From Methylobacterium indicum (GTDB taxonomy: Bacteria > Pseudomonadota > Alphaproteobacteria > Rhizobiales > Beijerinckiaceae), in NCBI RefSeq assembly GCF_001043895.1, contig NZ_JTHF01000125.1, positions 1 through 51,227 of the forward strand: DNA of 51,227 nucleotides. The letters are read 5' to 3'. The stretch's first letter is position 1, and each line of letters begins with the position of its first letter. A program made the translations under genes and the position numbers. Positions 32,395 through 42,010 of this stretch are shown in pieces. The notes beneath the pieces were generated by a model. It was given only the letters and a program-made list of their open reading frames with translations, had not been told where the DNA came from and did not search any database.

Positions 32395-34713
32395 TCACCG
32401 CGCCCCGCGCTTCAGATCGTCGGCGATCAGGAGCGCGCTGCGCCCGTCCCCGGCTTCCGCCAAGCGGTTGCGGTAGACCTGCAGGTTCTCGGTCACCCGC
32501 TGCACGTAGTTGCGGGTCTCGGTGAAGGGGATGCGCTCGACCCAGTCGACCGGATCGACGCCCGGGTTGCGGGGATCGCCGTAGGCGTCGATCCACTTCT
32601 TCACGTTGCCGCCGCCGGCATTGTAGGCCGCGAAGGCGAGGATGTAGGAGCCGCGCCAATCCTCCATCAGCTCGCCGAGATGGGCCTGGCCGAGGCGGGC
32701 ATTGTAGGCGGGATCGCTGGTCAGGCGGTCGGTGTCGAAGGCGGCGCTGACCCGGCGGGCGGTGCGCTGCGCGGTGGCCGGCATCATCTGCATCAGGCCC
32801 CGCGCTCCGACGCTCGATTGCGCCCGCGGGTCGAACTGGCTCTCCTGCCGGGCGATGGCGAAGACCATCGCGCGCTCGACCTGCGGCACGGCGGATGACG
32901 CCTCGTAGGTCGGGATGCCGTTGGTCGGGTAGGCGTGCCGGTCGAGGGGCAGGCCGCGCTGCACGGCGGTCTTGCCGATCGCCACCAGGGCGCGGGGATC
33001 GTTGAGGGCCATCGCGACGTCGCCGAGGGCGTTCAGCTCCGCCGGGTCGGACAGGCGCTGGGCGAAATCCATGTAGAGCGGGAGCATCAGCTCCTTGAGG
33101 CCGGCGGCGGCGAGCAGGCGAAGCGCCCGCACGGCGTTGCGGTTCTCGAAGGCGGTGCGGGCGGTCTCGTCCAGGATCTGGCACGGCCGCAGGGCGAGGG
33201 AAGCCTGGCCGAGCTTGGCCCGGGCAAGCTGGCCGTAATAGGCGATCGGCTGGGCGCTCGCGCGCTCGTAGAAGGTCCGGGCCTCGGCGGCCTGGCCCAT
33301 CGCGTCCGCGGCACGGCCCTGCCAGTAGGCGGCGCGGGCGACCGAGATCGGCGTCTCGGCGATCGCCGCGGCGTTGGCGAAGTGCTTGGCGCCGAGGGCC
33401 GCGTCGTCGAGGAAGCGGAGCGCGATCCAGCCGGCGTGGAACTCGGCCTCGATGCGCTTCTCGACCGAGCGGGCGCTGTGGCCGGCGGCGACCGCGTAGG
33501 CGGTCTTGGCGTCGCCGGCATCGAGAAGCTTGCGGGCGACGATGCGGCGCTCGACCCACCACTCGTCGGGATCGGCCAGGACCTCGGGATTGCGGGGCGC
33601 TTGAGCCATCACGGCGGCGGCCTCCGCCGGCTTGTCGAGGCGGCGCAGGTACTGGGCGCGGGAAAAGAGGTAGGAGGAATCCTGGCGCAGGCTCGGCGGT
33701 ACGGCGTCGAGGGCCGCACCCGCATTCGCCGCCTTGGCCTCGACGGCGCGGCGCGCCCGCACCAGGGTGCCGTAGGCCTTGCCGGCGTAGGCGGCGGCGC
33801 GGCCGGCGCTGTCCCAGTCCTCCTTCATCAGCGCCCGCTCCATGCGGTAGCGGTGATCGACCTCGCCGAGCACGCCCGGGAAGGCGTCGAGGACCTTCAG
33901 CTCGAGGGTGCGGCCGAAGGAATCCTCCCGCCAGAGGTCGCGGGCGAGGGTGGCGGCGTCCTCGGAGAGCCCGTCGGCCTTGAAGGCGAGGGCCAGGGCG
34001 AACTTGCCCGGCGCGCTCTGCGGCTTGCGGGCGGCGAAATAGGCCCGCACCAGGGCCGGCGACTTGCGCTGGGAGAGCAGGGCCTCCTCGGCGCGGCGGC
34101 GCACCAGGCCGCCCACCGGCCAGTCCGGGTTGTCGCGGATGAACGAGACGGTGCGCTCGAAGCCGATGCCGGCGCCGGCCCGGATCGCCACCCAGTCGAG
34201 GAGGGCGCGGGCGGCCGGGTCCTTGAACCCGTCGCGCAGGCGGTCGCCCTCGCTCACCTGACCGCGCCGGTAGGCCTCGACGGCGCTGCGCAGGGCCGGA
34301 CCGTCGATCTCGGTGCCGAGCGCCGGGCGGCCCGGATCGGGTACCGGCGGCACCGGGGCCGGCGGGGCGATCGCCGCATCCGGGACCGGGAACGGGATCG
34401 GCGCCTCGGTGTCGGCGGAGGCGAAGGCCGCGGCGGCCGCCGGCAGCCGGGATCCGGCCTCGCCCGCGGAGCTCCGGCGCAGGCCGTCCGCCGGGGTGAA
34501 CCCGTCCGCCTGGGGCAGGCCCTCGCCCTGGGTGAAGCCCTCCTCGATGGCCCGCTCGACCGCGCGGGCGGGCGTCACCGCCTCCGCGGGCGGGGGCGCC
34601 ACCGCGGAACCGCCGAGGGCCGGGCCGCCCACCGCCGCCAGGGAGGTCAGCGCGGCGCCGGACACCGTGAGGGCGAGGACCGCGAGGCGGCGCCGACGAG
34701 GCGAGAGCAGCAT
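32395..34713 (-). CDS. Soluble lytic murein transglycosylase (SLT family)
   Basis: A 772-residue periplasmic enzyme that cleaves the MurNAc-GlcNAc bond in peptidoglycan, forming 1,6-anhydro ends. It begins with a signal anchor (RRRRLAVLALTVSGAALTSL). A Pro/Ala-rich stretch precedes a long alpha-superhelical region. The C-terminal SLT domain contains AIARQESQFDPRAQSSVGAR (catalytic Glu), GLMQMMPATAQ and ILAFAAYNAGGGNVKKW. ATG at 34713 with AGGGGA upstream is preferred; ATG at 34755 would add 14 residues ahead of the signal. It stands alone, divergent from dapA. Confidence 0.93.
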   Translation of the reverse strand: MLLSPRRRRLAVLALTVSGAALTSLAAVGGPALGGSAVAPPPAEAVTPARAVERAIEEGFTQGEGLPQADGFTPADGLRRSSAGEAGSRLPAAAAAFASADTEAPIPFPVPDAAIAPPAPVPPVPDPGRPALGTEIDGPALRSAVEAYRRGQVSEGDRLRDGFKDPAARALLDWVAIRAGAGIGFERTVSFIRDNPDWPVGGLVRRRAEEALLSQRKSPALVRAYFAARKPQSAPGKFALALAFKADGLSEDAATLARDLWREDSFGRTLELKVLDAFPGVLGEVDHRYRMERALMKEDWDSAGRAAAYAGKAYGTLVRARRAVEAKAANAGAALDAVPPSLRQDSSYLFSRAQYLRRLDKPAEAAAVMAQAPRNPEVLADPDEWWVERRIVARKLLDAGDAKTAYAVAAGHSARSVEKRIEAEFHAGWIALRFLDDAALGAKHFANAAAIAETPISVARAAYWQGRAADAMGQAAEARTFYERASAQPIAYYGQLARAKLGQASLALRPCQILDETARTAFENRNAVRALRLLAAAGLKELMLPLYMDFAQRLSDPAELNALGDVAMALNDPRALVAIGKTAVQRGLPLDRHAYPTNGIPTYEASSAVPQVERAMVFAIARQESQFDPRAQSSVGARGLMQMMPATAQRTARRVSAAFDTDRLTSDPAYNARLGQAHLGELMEDWRGSYILAFAAYNAGGGNVKKWIDAYGDPRNPGVDPVDWVERIPFTETRNYVQRVTENLQVYRNRLAEAGDGRSALLIADDLKRGAR

Positions 34714-34991
34714 GGATCCCGTTCCCCTGGAAGCTCGAATGACCGGACGCCTCATGGTGAAAGCGCCACGTTAAGAAGCGATTAACCCTGGCATCCGGTG
34801 GAGCCGGAACGCCGGGGGGCCGCGGAGCGTTTGCGCGCGGCCCGGCGAGGGCCTATGTGTCGAACGCCGGACGGCCGAGGTTTCGACCCTGCAGCCTCCC
34901 GCACCGGACCCGGCCGCGGTCCGCCTGCGGGCCGGCCTCCCAACCAGAGACATCCCGGGGGCGCCGCCCCGACCGGGCGAGGAACGCCAGC

Positions 34992-35894
34992 ATGACGTCG
35001 ACGCCAATCTCGCAGCGCCTGAGGGGCTCGCTCACCGCCCTGGTGACGCCGTTCCGCGACGGCGCCTTCGACGAGCACGCCTTCCGGGCCTTCGTGGCCT
35101 GGCAGATCGAGAACGGGACCCACGGCCTGGTGCCGGTCGGCACCACCGGCGAGAGCCCGACGCTCAGCCACGCCGAGCACGACCGGGTGGTCGAGGCCTG
35201 CATCGACGAGGCCGCCGGCAAGGTGCCGGTGGTGGCCGGGGCCGGCTCCAACTCCACGGCGGAAGCGGTCGAGCGCTCGGTTCATGCCGAGAAGGCCGGG
35301 GCGGACGCCCTGCTCATCGTCACGCCCTACTACAACAAGCCGACGCAGGAAGGGCTGTACCAGCACTTCAAGGCGGTGAACGATGCGGTCGGCATTCCCA
35401 TCCTGATCTACAACATCCCCGGCCGGTCGGTGATCGACATGACCGTCGACACCATGGCCCGGCTCTACGAGCTGCCGAACATCGTCGGGGTGAAGGACGC
35501 CACCGCCAACGTCGCCCGGGCGAGCCTGCAACGCCAAGCCATGGGCGAAGACTTCATCCAACTTTCTGGCGAAGATGCGACGGCGCTCGGCTTCATGGCG
35601 CATGGCGGCCACGGCGCGATCTCGGTCACCTCGAACGTCGCGCCGCGCCTCTGCGCCGACTTCCAGGAAGCCTGCCTCGCCGGGGATTTTCGCACCGCGC
35701 TCGCCCTCCAGGACCGGCTGATGCCGCTCCACACCCATCTCTTCGCCGAGACCAACCCGTCGCCGACGAAGTACGCGCTCGCCCGCCTCGGCCTGATGGG
35801 CGACGAGGTGCGCCTGCCGATGGTGCCGGTGGGGGAGGGCACCCGCGCCCTCGTCGACGGCGCGCTGCGCCATGCCGGCCTCACGAACGGCTGA
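34992..35894 (+). CDS. dapA: 4-hydroxy-tetrahydrodipicolinate synthase
   Basis: DapA condenses pyruvate with aspartate semialdehyde, the first committed step of lysine and diaminopimelate synthesis. The 300-residue TIM barrel shows [39 protein letters not shown] (pyruvate-binding Thr pair), [14 protein letters not shown], Tyr140 in IYNIPGRS and the Schiff-base Lys168 in NIVGVKDA. Length and spacing are canonical, pointing to true DapA rather than a paralogue. The start is ATG at 34992. smpB follows after 70 bp. Confidence 0.97.
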   Translation: MTSTPISQRLRGSLTALVTPFRDGAFDEHAFRAFVAWQIENGTHGLVPVGTTGESPTLSHAEHDRVVEACIDEAAGKVPVVAGAGSNSTAEAVERSVHAEKAGADALLIVTPYYNKPTQEGLYQHFKAVNDAVGIPILIYNIPGRSVIDMTVDTMARLYELPNIVGVKDATANVARASLQRQAMGEDFIQLSGEDATALGFMAHGGHGAISVTSNVAPRLCADFQEACLAGDFRTALALQDRLMPLHTHLFAETNPSPTKYALARLGLMGDEVRLPMVPVGEGTRALVDGALRHAGLTNG

Positions 35895-35911
35895 GTCACG
35901 CCCTATCTGAA

Positions 35912-35935
35912 GGCGGGGGCCCCCGGGCTCCCGCC
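35912..35935 (+). terminator. Weak hairpin between dapA and smpB
   Basis: GGCGGG (35912-35917) and CCCGCC (35930-35935) flank a GC loop. The stem is short and has no T run, so it may only attenuate read-through into smpB. Confidence 0.3.
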
Positions 35936-35964
35936 GCGCCCCTTCAGGACCTCCGACCCGCCCG

Positions 35965-36438
35965 ATGGCCAAGAAACCCGAGCCGAAGAACCGCGTCGTC
36001 GCCGACAACCGGAAGGCCCGCTTCAACTACGAGATCACCGACACGGTCGAGGCGGGCATCGCGCTCACGGGCACCGAGGTGAAGTCCCTGCGCGGCGGCA
36101 AGGCGACGATCGGCGAGGCCTTCGCCGGCCCCTCCGGCAACGACCTCCTGCTGTTCAACGCCTACATCCCCGAATATCTCGAGGCGAACCGCTTCAACCA
36201 CGACACCAAGCGGCCCCGCCGCCTGCTGCTGCACCGGCGCCAGATCGACAAGTTCATCGGCGCGACCCAGCGCGAGGGCTACACGGTGGTGCCCTTGAAG
36301 ATCTACTTCAACGAGCGCGGCCGGGCGAAGGTCGAGCTGGGGCTCGGGCGCGGCAAGAAGCTCCACGACAAGCGCGAGACGGCGAAGGAGCGCGACTGGC
36401 AGCGCGACAAGGCGCGGCTGATGCGCGACAAGGGCTGA
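35965..36438 (+). CDS. smpB: SsrA-binding protein SmpB
   Basis: SmpB binds tmRNA and delivers it to stalled ribosomes in trans-translation. The 157-residue protein has [57 protein letters not shown] and [20 protein letters not shown], all diagnostic. The basic tail ([20 protein letters not shown]) is the part that mimics the anticodon stem and reaches into the mRNA channel. The start is ATG at 35965. The tmRNA gene ssrA is not in the window. Confidence 0.98.
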   Translation: MAKKPEPKNRVVADNRKARFNYEITDTVEAGIALTGTEVKSLRGGKATIGEAFAGPSGNDLLLFNAYIPEYLEANRFNHDTKRPRRLLLHRRQIDKFIGATQREGYTVVPLKIYFNERGRAKVELGLGRGKKLHDKRETAKERDWQRDKARLMRDKG

Positions 36439-36530
36439 GCCCGGCCCGGCGCGCCGGTACGACACGCCGCATTGTCGCCGCTGCGCCGGCCTCCTAGCTC
36501 CTTCGCCTTCAGACCATCGCGGAGGCGCCG

Positions 36531-36713
36531 ATGTTCGTCGAGGGAGGATGGCGGCCGTCCTGGGAGCCGCCGCCGCGGCCGCCGCAGCCCCGGCTCACCG
36601 GGCGCCAGGAGCGGGTGCTGGTCTGGATCGTCGTCGTCAACATCCTGCTGTGGTTCATGGCGCCGATCGGCGGCGCGACCCTGATCCACGCCGCCCTCGC
36701 GATGATGCGGTAG
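36531..36713 (+). CDS. Small single-TM protein
   Basis: A 60-residue protein with a proline/tryptophan-rich N-terminus (GGWRPSWEPPPRPPQPRL), a basic junction (TGRQERV) and one strong hydrophobic segment (LVWIVVVNILLWFMAPIGGA) ending in ALAMMR. The composition looks protein-like, and GCGGAGGCGCCG precedes the ATG. It lies between smpB and the ABC exporter with free space on both sides. The function is unknown; a chance open frame cannot be ruled out. Confidence 0.6.
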   Translation: MFVEGGWRPSWEPPPRPPQPRLTGRQERVLVWIVVVNILLWFMAPIGGATLIHAALAMMR

Positions 36714-36809
36714 GCCGCCCGCAACCCGGCCCCGCGCGGCCCCGAATTGCCGCCCGCCCGACCCGCGTGCTAGCGCCACCGTCCCACCCCACGGACGTAA
36801 GCGAGCATC

Positions 36810-38597
36810 ATGGCGCGGCGCCCCCTCTTCTCCGGCGACATGCTGCCGCTCCTCACCCGGCTGTGGCGCGACTGGCTGCGGCCGCATGCCGGCACGCTCA
36901 GCCTCGTGCTGGTGCTGATCGCGGTGATCGGTGCCGCGACCGGCTTCTACCCGACCCTGATCAAGGCCGCCTTCGACGCCTTCGACGCCAAGGATGCCGG
37001 GGCGCTCGCCTACGGCCCCGTCCTGGTGATCGCGGTCACGGCGGTGCGCGGCTTCGCGCTGCTCGGCCAGACGGTGCTGACCAACCGGGTCGTCACCCGG
37101 GTCGAGGCCGACATGCAGGCGGCGCTCTACGGCCACATGATCGATCAGGACCTGGCCCAGCTCGGCCGCGAGAGCCCGGCGAGCCTGACCCAGCGCTTCA
37201 CCACCGACTTCGCCTTCATCAAGGAGGCGCTGACACGGATCTCCACCGTGCTCCTGCGCGACGTGGCGATGCTGATCGCGCTCGTCTGCGCGATGGTCTG
37301 GATGGATCCCTGGCTGACGATCATCGCCGGCATCGTCGTGCCGTTCGTCGCCGGGCCGATCGCCCGGATCGGCAAGAAGCTGCGCCGGGTCTCGACCTCG
37401 ACCCAGGAGCAGGTCGGCCTCACCGCGAGCCTGATCAGCGAGAGCCTGGCCGGCGTTCGCGTCGCCAAGACCTACGGCCTGGAGGGCTATCTCAAGGGCC
37501 GCACCCGCGACGCCCTCGACGAGGTGCGCCGCCTCAAGATGAAGGCGGCCAATGCCCGCGGCCGGCTCGATCCGCTGCTGGAAGTGGGCGGCGGTCTCGC
37601 GGTGGCGGGCGTGCTGGCCTTCATCGGCCACCGCATCCTGTCGGGCGAGAAGAGCGTCGGCGACTTCACCGGCTACGTCGCGGCGCTGCTGCTGGCCGCC
37701 CAGCCGGCCCGGGCGCTCGGCAACCTCAACGCCATCCTGCAGGAGGCGCTGGCTGCCCTGTCGCGCACCTTCGCGCTGATGGACGAGGCGCCGACGATCC
37801 GGGAGAAGCCGGGGGCTCCGGCGCTCGCGATCACCGGCGGAGAGGTTCGCTTCGAGGCCGTGCGGTTCCGTTACCGCGACGACGCCCCGGCGCTGGAGGG
37901 CATCGACCTCACGGTCCCGGCCGGGCGGACCACGGCGCTGGTCGGCCGTTCGGGGTCGGGCAAGTCGACGCTCCTGTCCCTAGTGCCGCGGCTCTACGAC
38001 GTCACCGAGGGCCGGGTCGTCATCGACGGCCAGGACGTGCGCGACGTGACGCTGGACTCGCTGCGCCGGGCCGTCGCGGTGGTGTCGCAGGAGGTTGTCT
38101 TGTTCGACGACACCATCGCGCAGAACATCGCCTTCGGCCGGGAGGGCGCGAGCCGGGCCGAGATCGAGGCGGCCGCCAAGGCCGCGGCGGCGCACGACTT
38201 CGTCACCGCGCGGGCGGAAGGCTACGACTTCCGGGTCGGACCGGCCGGCAACCGGCTCTCGGGCGGCGAGCGCCAGCGCATCGCGCTCGCCCGCGCCTTC
38301 CTGCGCGACGCCCCGATCCTGCTTCTCGACGAGGCGACCTCGGCGCTCGACGCCGAATCGGAGCAGCTCGTCCAGGCGGCGCTGACCCGGCTGATGCGGG
38401 GCCGCACCACGCTCGTCATCGCCCACCGCCTCTCGACGGTGCGCGACGCCGACCTGATCGTCGCGATGGAGGGCGGCCGGGTCGCCGAGACGGGCAACCA
38501 CGCCGCCCTGATCGCCCGGGGCGGCACCTACGCACGCCTGCACCGGCTCCAGCTCTCCGACGACCGGGAGCCCGCCGCGGCGGCGCAGGCATCGTGA
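36810..38597 (+). CDS. MsbA-like ABC exporter (fused permease and ATPase)
   Basis: A 595-residue half-transporter. Six transmembrane helices fill about residues 20-320. The nucleotide-binding domain carries Walker A GRSGSGKSTL, signature LSGGERQRIAL, Walker B ILLLDEATSALD and H-loop IAHRL. Such type IV exporters move lipids, lipid A precursors or drugs out of the inner leaflet as homodimers. The substrate is not deducible. ATG at 36810 gives the expected length. Its stop overlaps the GTG of the downstream EamA transporter (GTGA), so the two are translationally coupled. Confidence 0.93.
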   Translation: MARRPLFSGDMLPLLTRLWRDWLRPHAGTLSLVLVLIAVIGAATGFYPTLIKAAFDAFDAKDAGALAYGPVLVIAVTAVRGFALLGQTVLTNRVVTRVEADMQAALYGHMIDQDLAQLGRESPASLTQRFTTDFAFIKEALTRISTVLLRDVAMLIALVCAMVWMDPWLTIIAGIVVPFVAGPIARIGKKLRRVSTSTQEQVGLTASLISESLAGVRVAKTYGLEGYLKGRTRDALDEVRRLKMKAANARGRLDPLLEVGGGLAVAGVLAFIGHRILSGEKSVGDFTGYVAALLLAAQPARALGNLNAILQEALAALSRTFALMDEAPTIREKPGAPALAITGGEVRFEAVRFRYRDDAPALEGIDLTVPAGRTTALVGRSGSGKSTLLSLVPRLYDVTEGRVVIDGQDVRDVTLDSLRRAVAVVSQEVVLFDDTIAQNIAFGREGASRAEIEAAAKAAAAHDFVTARAEGYDFRVGPAGNRLSGGERQRIALARAFLRDAPILLLDEATSALDAESEQLVQAALTRLMRGRTTLVIAHRLSTVRDADLIVAMEGGRVAETGNHAALIARGGTYARLHRLQLSDDREPAAAAQAS

Positions 38598-39493
38598 GGC
38601 CCGAACCGCAAGCCCGGCCCGAGGCGCCGTCCGGGCGGCGCCTCGCCGAGGGCGTCGCCTTCGCGCTGCTGGCCGTCAGCCTGTGGGGCGGCTGGTTCGT
38701 CATCACCCGCCGGACGGTGGGGGCGGGGGGCGTGCTCGGGCCCGCCGACCTCGTGGCGCTCCGCTTCGGCATCGGCGGGCTGCTGCTGCTGCCGGTGCTG
38801 CTCCTGCGCCTGCGCGGCCTCGACCGGCGGGCGTACCTCGACGGCGCGGTCCTGTACGTGGCGCAGGGCGCGCCCTTCGCGCTCCTGATCTCGATCGCGC
38901 TCCGCTACGCGCCGGCCGGCCACGGCGCGGCGCTCACCCCCGGCACGATGCCGCTCTTCGCCGCGCTCCTCGGCGCCCTGGTGCTCGGCGACCGGCCGGG
39001 GCGCTTGGCGCTCGCCGGCCTCGGGCTGATCGCCGCCGGCGCGCTCACCCTGGCGGGGGGCTTTCGCGATACGGACGAACTCTTCGGCTACGGCCTGCTC
39101 CTCACCGCCGCCTTCCTGTGGGCCGCCGGCACGGTGCGGATGCGCCGCTCGCGTCTCACGGCCCTGGAGGCGACCGCGCTCATCTGCGTCGGCTCCCTCG
39201 TCACCTACCTCCCGGTCTATCTCGCCTCGGGCCTGTCGCGCCTCCTGGAGGCGCCGCCCGCCGAGGTCGCGATCCAGGCCCTCTACCAGGGGGTGCTGGT
39301 GAGCGTGGTGGCGCTCGTCGCGTTCAACCGCTCGCTCGGGCTGATCGGCCGGCGCACCCCGGCCTTCACGGCACTCGTGCCGGTGATCGCGACCATCCTG
39401 GCGATTCCGGTTCTCGGCGAGGTGCCCGACCCGCTCCATGTCGGCGCCATCCTGGCGATCGGCGCAGGCGTGCTGCTGACGACGCGGGGGTGA
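38594..39493 (+). CDS. EamA-family (DMT) transporter
   Basis: A 299-residue inner-membrane protein with ten hydrophobic segments arranged as two EamA repeats, for example GVAFALLAVSLWGGWFVITR, ALRYAPAGHGAALTPGTMPL-FAALLGALVLGD and FGYGLLLTAAFLWAAGTVRM. DMT proteins export metabolites or amino acids; the substrate is unknown. GTG at 38594 overlaps the ABC exporter stop. Its own TGA overlaps the GTG of the next, compositionally different frame (GTGA at 39490-39493). Confidence 0.9.
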   Translation: MRPEPQARPEAPSGRRLAEGVAFALLAVSLWGGWFVITRRTVGAGGVLGPADLVALRFGIGGLLLLPVLLLRLRGLDRRAYLDGAVLYVAQGAPFALLISIALRYAPAGHGAALTPGTMPLFAALLGALVLGDRPGRLALAGLGLIAAGALTLAGGFRDTDELFGYGLLLTAAFLWAAGTVRMRRSRLTALEATALICVGSLVTYLPVYLASGLSRLLEAPPAEVAIQALYQGVLVSVVALVAFNRSLGLIGRRTPAFTALVPVIATILAIPVLGEVPDPLHVGAILAIGAGVLLTTRG

Positions 39494-40125
39494 AGGGGAA
39501 ATATCATTACGCAGAGGAATATTACAGATTCCCACCCGAACACGATCGGCTTCTCTTGCACAGCGCCGTCCAGCCGTTTTACCACAGGCGGGAGATGGCC
39601 TACTTCACTCATACGATCGATGGCGTGACCCTCGATCTTGCCCATTTGGAACCTCGTACGCTGATCCTTTCTTCCCAGAAGCTATCGCGCGAGCTGCAAA
39701 TCAAGATTCGTTTCTCAAATCACTGCTTTACATGCAAATTCAAAGATGGTCTCCACGCCGCTTCGCAGCTGATCATGGACCACAAGCAGCGCCGTGCCTA
39801 CGACGCAGAACGACACCACCTTTCTTTTCGATTGCCTGGTATCGTCGATAATCTACCATCAGCGGCTGTCCATCTGACGCCGACCGATCGAAATTACGTC
39901 TACATCGCAAATATCGCCATGGAAGACGGACGACAGTATCCGATGTACTTCAATCTTCGCCGAGCGTCTCAGGAGCATTCCGCCGACCTGCTCATGTTTG
40001 TCGAGAGTGCATATCCAGTTGCCGACCGTCGCCAGGTGCTGGCAGGTACCACCAAGATCAGTTTTCCGATTCTGTGCGCCAAGATCTACCGGGGCGAGGT
40101 GATCAGACCACGAGCGCGCCGCTAG
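39490..40125 (+). CDS. Low-GC orphan protein of unknown function
   Basis: A 211-residue frame that I do not recognise. Features are KIRFSNHCFTCKFKDG with two close cysteines, DAERHHLSFRLPGIVDNLPS, NYVYIANIAMEDGRQYPMYF and ADLLMFVESAYPVADRR, ending SFPILCAKIYRGEVIRPRAR. The layout looks like a compact soluble beta-rich protein with no signal peptide. Base composition breaks with the surroundings: one 60-base line inside counts 50% GC against 77% in a line of the adjacent transporter. GTG at 39490 touches the EamA stop; ATG at 39596 (MAYFTHTIDG) is an alternative start. It is probably recently acquired. A hairpin follows. Confidence 0.72.
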   Translation: MKGKYHYAEEYYRFPPEHDRLLLHSAVQPFYHRREMAYFTHTIDGVTLDLAHLEPRTLILSSQKLSRELQIKIRFSNHCFTCKFKDGLHAASQLIMDHKQRRAYDAERHHLSFRLPGIVDNLPSAAVHLTPTDRNYVYIANIAMEDGRQYPMYFNLRRASQEHSADLLMFVESAYPVADRRQVLAGTTKISFPILCAKIYRGEVIRPRARR

Positions 40126-40134
40126 ACATGAAAA

Positions 40135-40162
40135 GCCCCGCGTCTCGCAAAGAGAGCGGGGC
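40135..40162. terminator. Hairpin downstream of the low-GC orphan
   Basis: GCCCCGC (40135-40141) and GCGGGGC (40156-40162) pair, with inner TCTC/GAGA extending the stem. On the minus strand it is followed by TTTT, on plus by AATCACT. It could end the orphan on plus or the phosphatase transcript on minus. Confidence 0.5.
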
Positions 40163-40339
40163 AATCACTCGCCAGAACACTTGGATATCTCGCGTTGCGC
40201 GTGGACCGGTCGTGGCTTCGCACATCCGGCGGTCCGGGGCTGTTGCGGAGAACCGCTCAGGCGATCAATCCCCGATAAGGCAGATATGCCGATCGGGCGC
40301 GGAATTTCAACCCGTCTCCGCCCCCTAACGGACGCTCCT

Positions 40340-41065
40340 TCACTCCCGCCGCAGCAGCCGGTCCACCAACAGGTCCGACCACACGCCCGCGCGGAAGTCG
40401 CGCTTGAGCGCCTCGGGATCGTAATGGTGCTCGACCCAGTCGAGGAAGCTCAGGCCCTTCGGCTCGCCCTCGGTCAGGTAGCGCTCGAAGAACGCGTCGA
40501 GGATGCCGGTCTTGGCGAAGCGGAAATGGCCGAACTTCGCCGAGAGCTGGCGGGCCGCCTCGCGCACCGGCCGGCCCTCGTGCAGGATCAGGTAGAGGGC
40601 GGCGGCGAGACCCGCCCGGTCGGCGCCGGACTTGCAGTGCAGCACCGCCGGATAGGCGAGGCCGGCGAAGAAGTCCTTGGCGGCGAGCAGCGTCGCCTTG
40701 TCGGGTGCCTCGCGCGAGCGCATCACGAACTCGACGAGGGCGAGGCCCTCGCGCTCGCAGGCCTCGCGCTGGAGCTGCCAGGAGCCGTGCTCGCGCCCGC
40801 CGCGCAGCGAGATGATCGTGCGCACGCCCTGGCGCCGGAACCAGGCGAGGTCGTGCGGGCCCGGCTGGGCCGAGCGCCAGACCATCCCGCGGCCGATCCG
40901 GTGGCGGTTGAGATAGGCCAGGCGGAAGACGCCGTGATCGACGAGCAGCATGTTGGCCCAGGCGCGCAGGCGCCCGCCCGGTCCGGCGATCGGCTGCTCC
41001 CAGCGGGCGATGCGGGCCATGCGGCGGGCGTAGCGGGTCTCGGGCGGGAGGAAGCGGTTGAGCAC
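40340..41065 (-). CDS. CX5R tyrosine/dual-specificity phosphatase-like protein
   Basis: A 241-residue protein with the cysteine-phosphatase P-loop HCKSGADRAG, Cys144 to Arg150. The upstream stretch VWRSAQPGPHDLAWFRRQGV-RTIISLRGG is the family's N-terminal strand region, and VMRSREAP may hold the general-acid loop. Proteins of this type dephosphorylate phosphotyrosine or other phosphate esters. The C-terminal FLDWVEHHYDPEALKRDFRA is shared with alphaproteobacterial relatives. The start is GTG at 41065. It appears monocistronic and faces away from the GNAT gene at 41262. Confidence 0.87.
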   Translation of the reverse strand: MLNRFLPPETRYARRMARIARWEQPIAGPGGRLRAWANMLLVDHGVFRLAYLNRHRIGRGMVWRSAQPGPHDLAWFRRQGVRTIISLRGGREHGSWQLQREACEREGLALVEFVMRSREAPDKATLLAAKDFFAGLAYPAVLHCKSGADRAGLAAALYLILHEGRPVREAARQLSAKFGHFRFAKTGILDAFFERYLTEGEPKGLSFLDWVEHHYDPEALKRDFRAGVWSDLLVDRLLRRE

Positions 41066-41261
41066 GAAGGGGAGGGCGCCTGGCTGGAACGGAAGAACGC
41101 GCTTCGCGCGGGCAAGCAGGAGGCCGCTCTACCAGCCGCGTGACCCGGCCGCAACGACCGGTCGTTCGATGAGCCGGCGTACAAGCCTGGCATTGCGCTT
41201 GCGACGGCTCCCCCGCATCGTGGGAACGCGATCCGTCGGCTAAGAATCGAGGGGGAAGGCC

Positions 41262-41768
41262 GTGAGCACTCAGGTCATCAGCATTCGCAGGGCCCGTGAG
41301 CAGGATGCCGGGATGCTGTCGGAGATCTTCGACGCGGCCTGGCGCGAGGCCTACCAGGGCATCATTCCCGGCGTCGCCCTCGACCGGATGCTCGCCCGGC
41401 GCGGCCCGCGCTGGTGGCGCTCCACCATCGGGCGCAGCCGCCCGCTCGTGGTCCTCGAGATCGGCGAGAGCGTCATCGGCTACGTCTCCTACGGGCGCTG
41501 CCGCGACCGGGCCCTCAAGGCCGAGGGCGAGATCGACGAGATCTATCTCTCGCCGAACTACCAGGGCCTCGGCTTCGGCACGCGGCTGTTCCGGGCGGTG
41601 CGCAACGATCTCGCCGACCGGGAGGTGCGCCGGATCGCGGTCTGGTCGCTCACCGAGAACCACCGGGCGCGGGACTTCTACGAGCGGATGGGCGGGCGCG
41701 TCGTCGCCGAGGCCTGCGACCGGGTCGCGGGCGCCGACCTGCCCAAGGTCGCCTACCTGTTCGGCTGA
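41262..41768 (+). CDS. GNAT N-acetyltransferase
   Basis: A 168-residue [24 protein letters not shown] is the first strand-helix; [23 protein letters not shown] is motif A with Q-G-L-G-F-G binding acetyl-Co[21 protein letters not shown] is motif B, close to RimI-like enzymes. The substrate is not known. GTG at 41262 follows GGGGGAAGGCC, a good ribosome-binding site. A terminator hairpin directly follows the stop, so it is monocistronic. Confidence 0.9.
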   Translation: MSTQVISIRRAREQDAGMLSEIFDAAWREAYQGIIPGVALDRMLARRGPRWWRSTIGRSRPLVVLEIGESVIGYVSYGRCRDRALKAEGEIDEIYLSPNYQGLGFGTRLFRAVRNDLADREVRRIAVWSLTENHRARDFYERMGGRVVAEACDRVAGADLPKVAYLFG

Positions 41769-41769
41769 C

Positions 41770-41790
41770 GGCGGGGGCGGATACCCCGCC
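41770..41790 (+). terminator. Terminator after the GNAT gene
   Basis: GGCGGGG (41770-41776), seven-base loop, CCCCGCC (41784-41790), two bases after the stop; a moderately T-rich stretch (CTCTCGTTTGG) follows. Confidence 0.5.
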
Positions 41791-42010
41791 CTGCCTCTCG
41801 TTTGGTCGCCGCCGGCCGTCATCTGCACACCGCGTGCTCAGCCGCAACAAACGGCCCGTTCAGGCCGGTTTTCGCGGCAAGCGTGGCCGGACGGGACCTT
41901 GTCCTCGACTGTCACAGCCGCCGTTGCGTCCCGGCGCTTGTGCGGGCGCCCGCGGCCCTCTAAGGACCGCGCCATTCAGGGGCGCATCCGCCCTTGCTGG
42001 GAGTCTGCTC

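Noticed and set aside
40126..40339. Gap after the low-GC orphan examined for a tRNA or attachment site
   Set aside because: No cloverleaf, tRNA 3' end or direct repeat flanking the orphan was found; only the terminator-like hairpin is supported.
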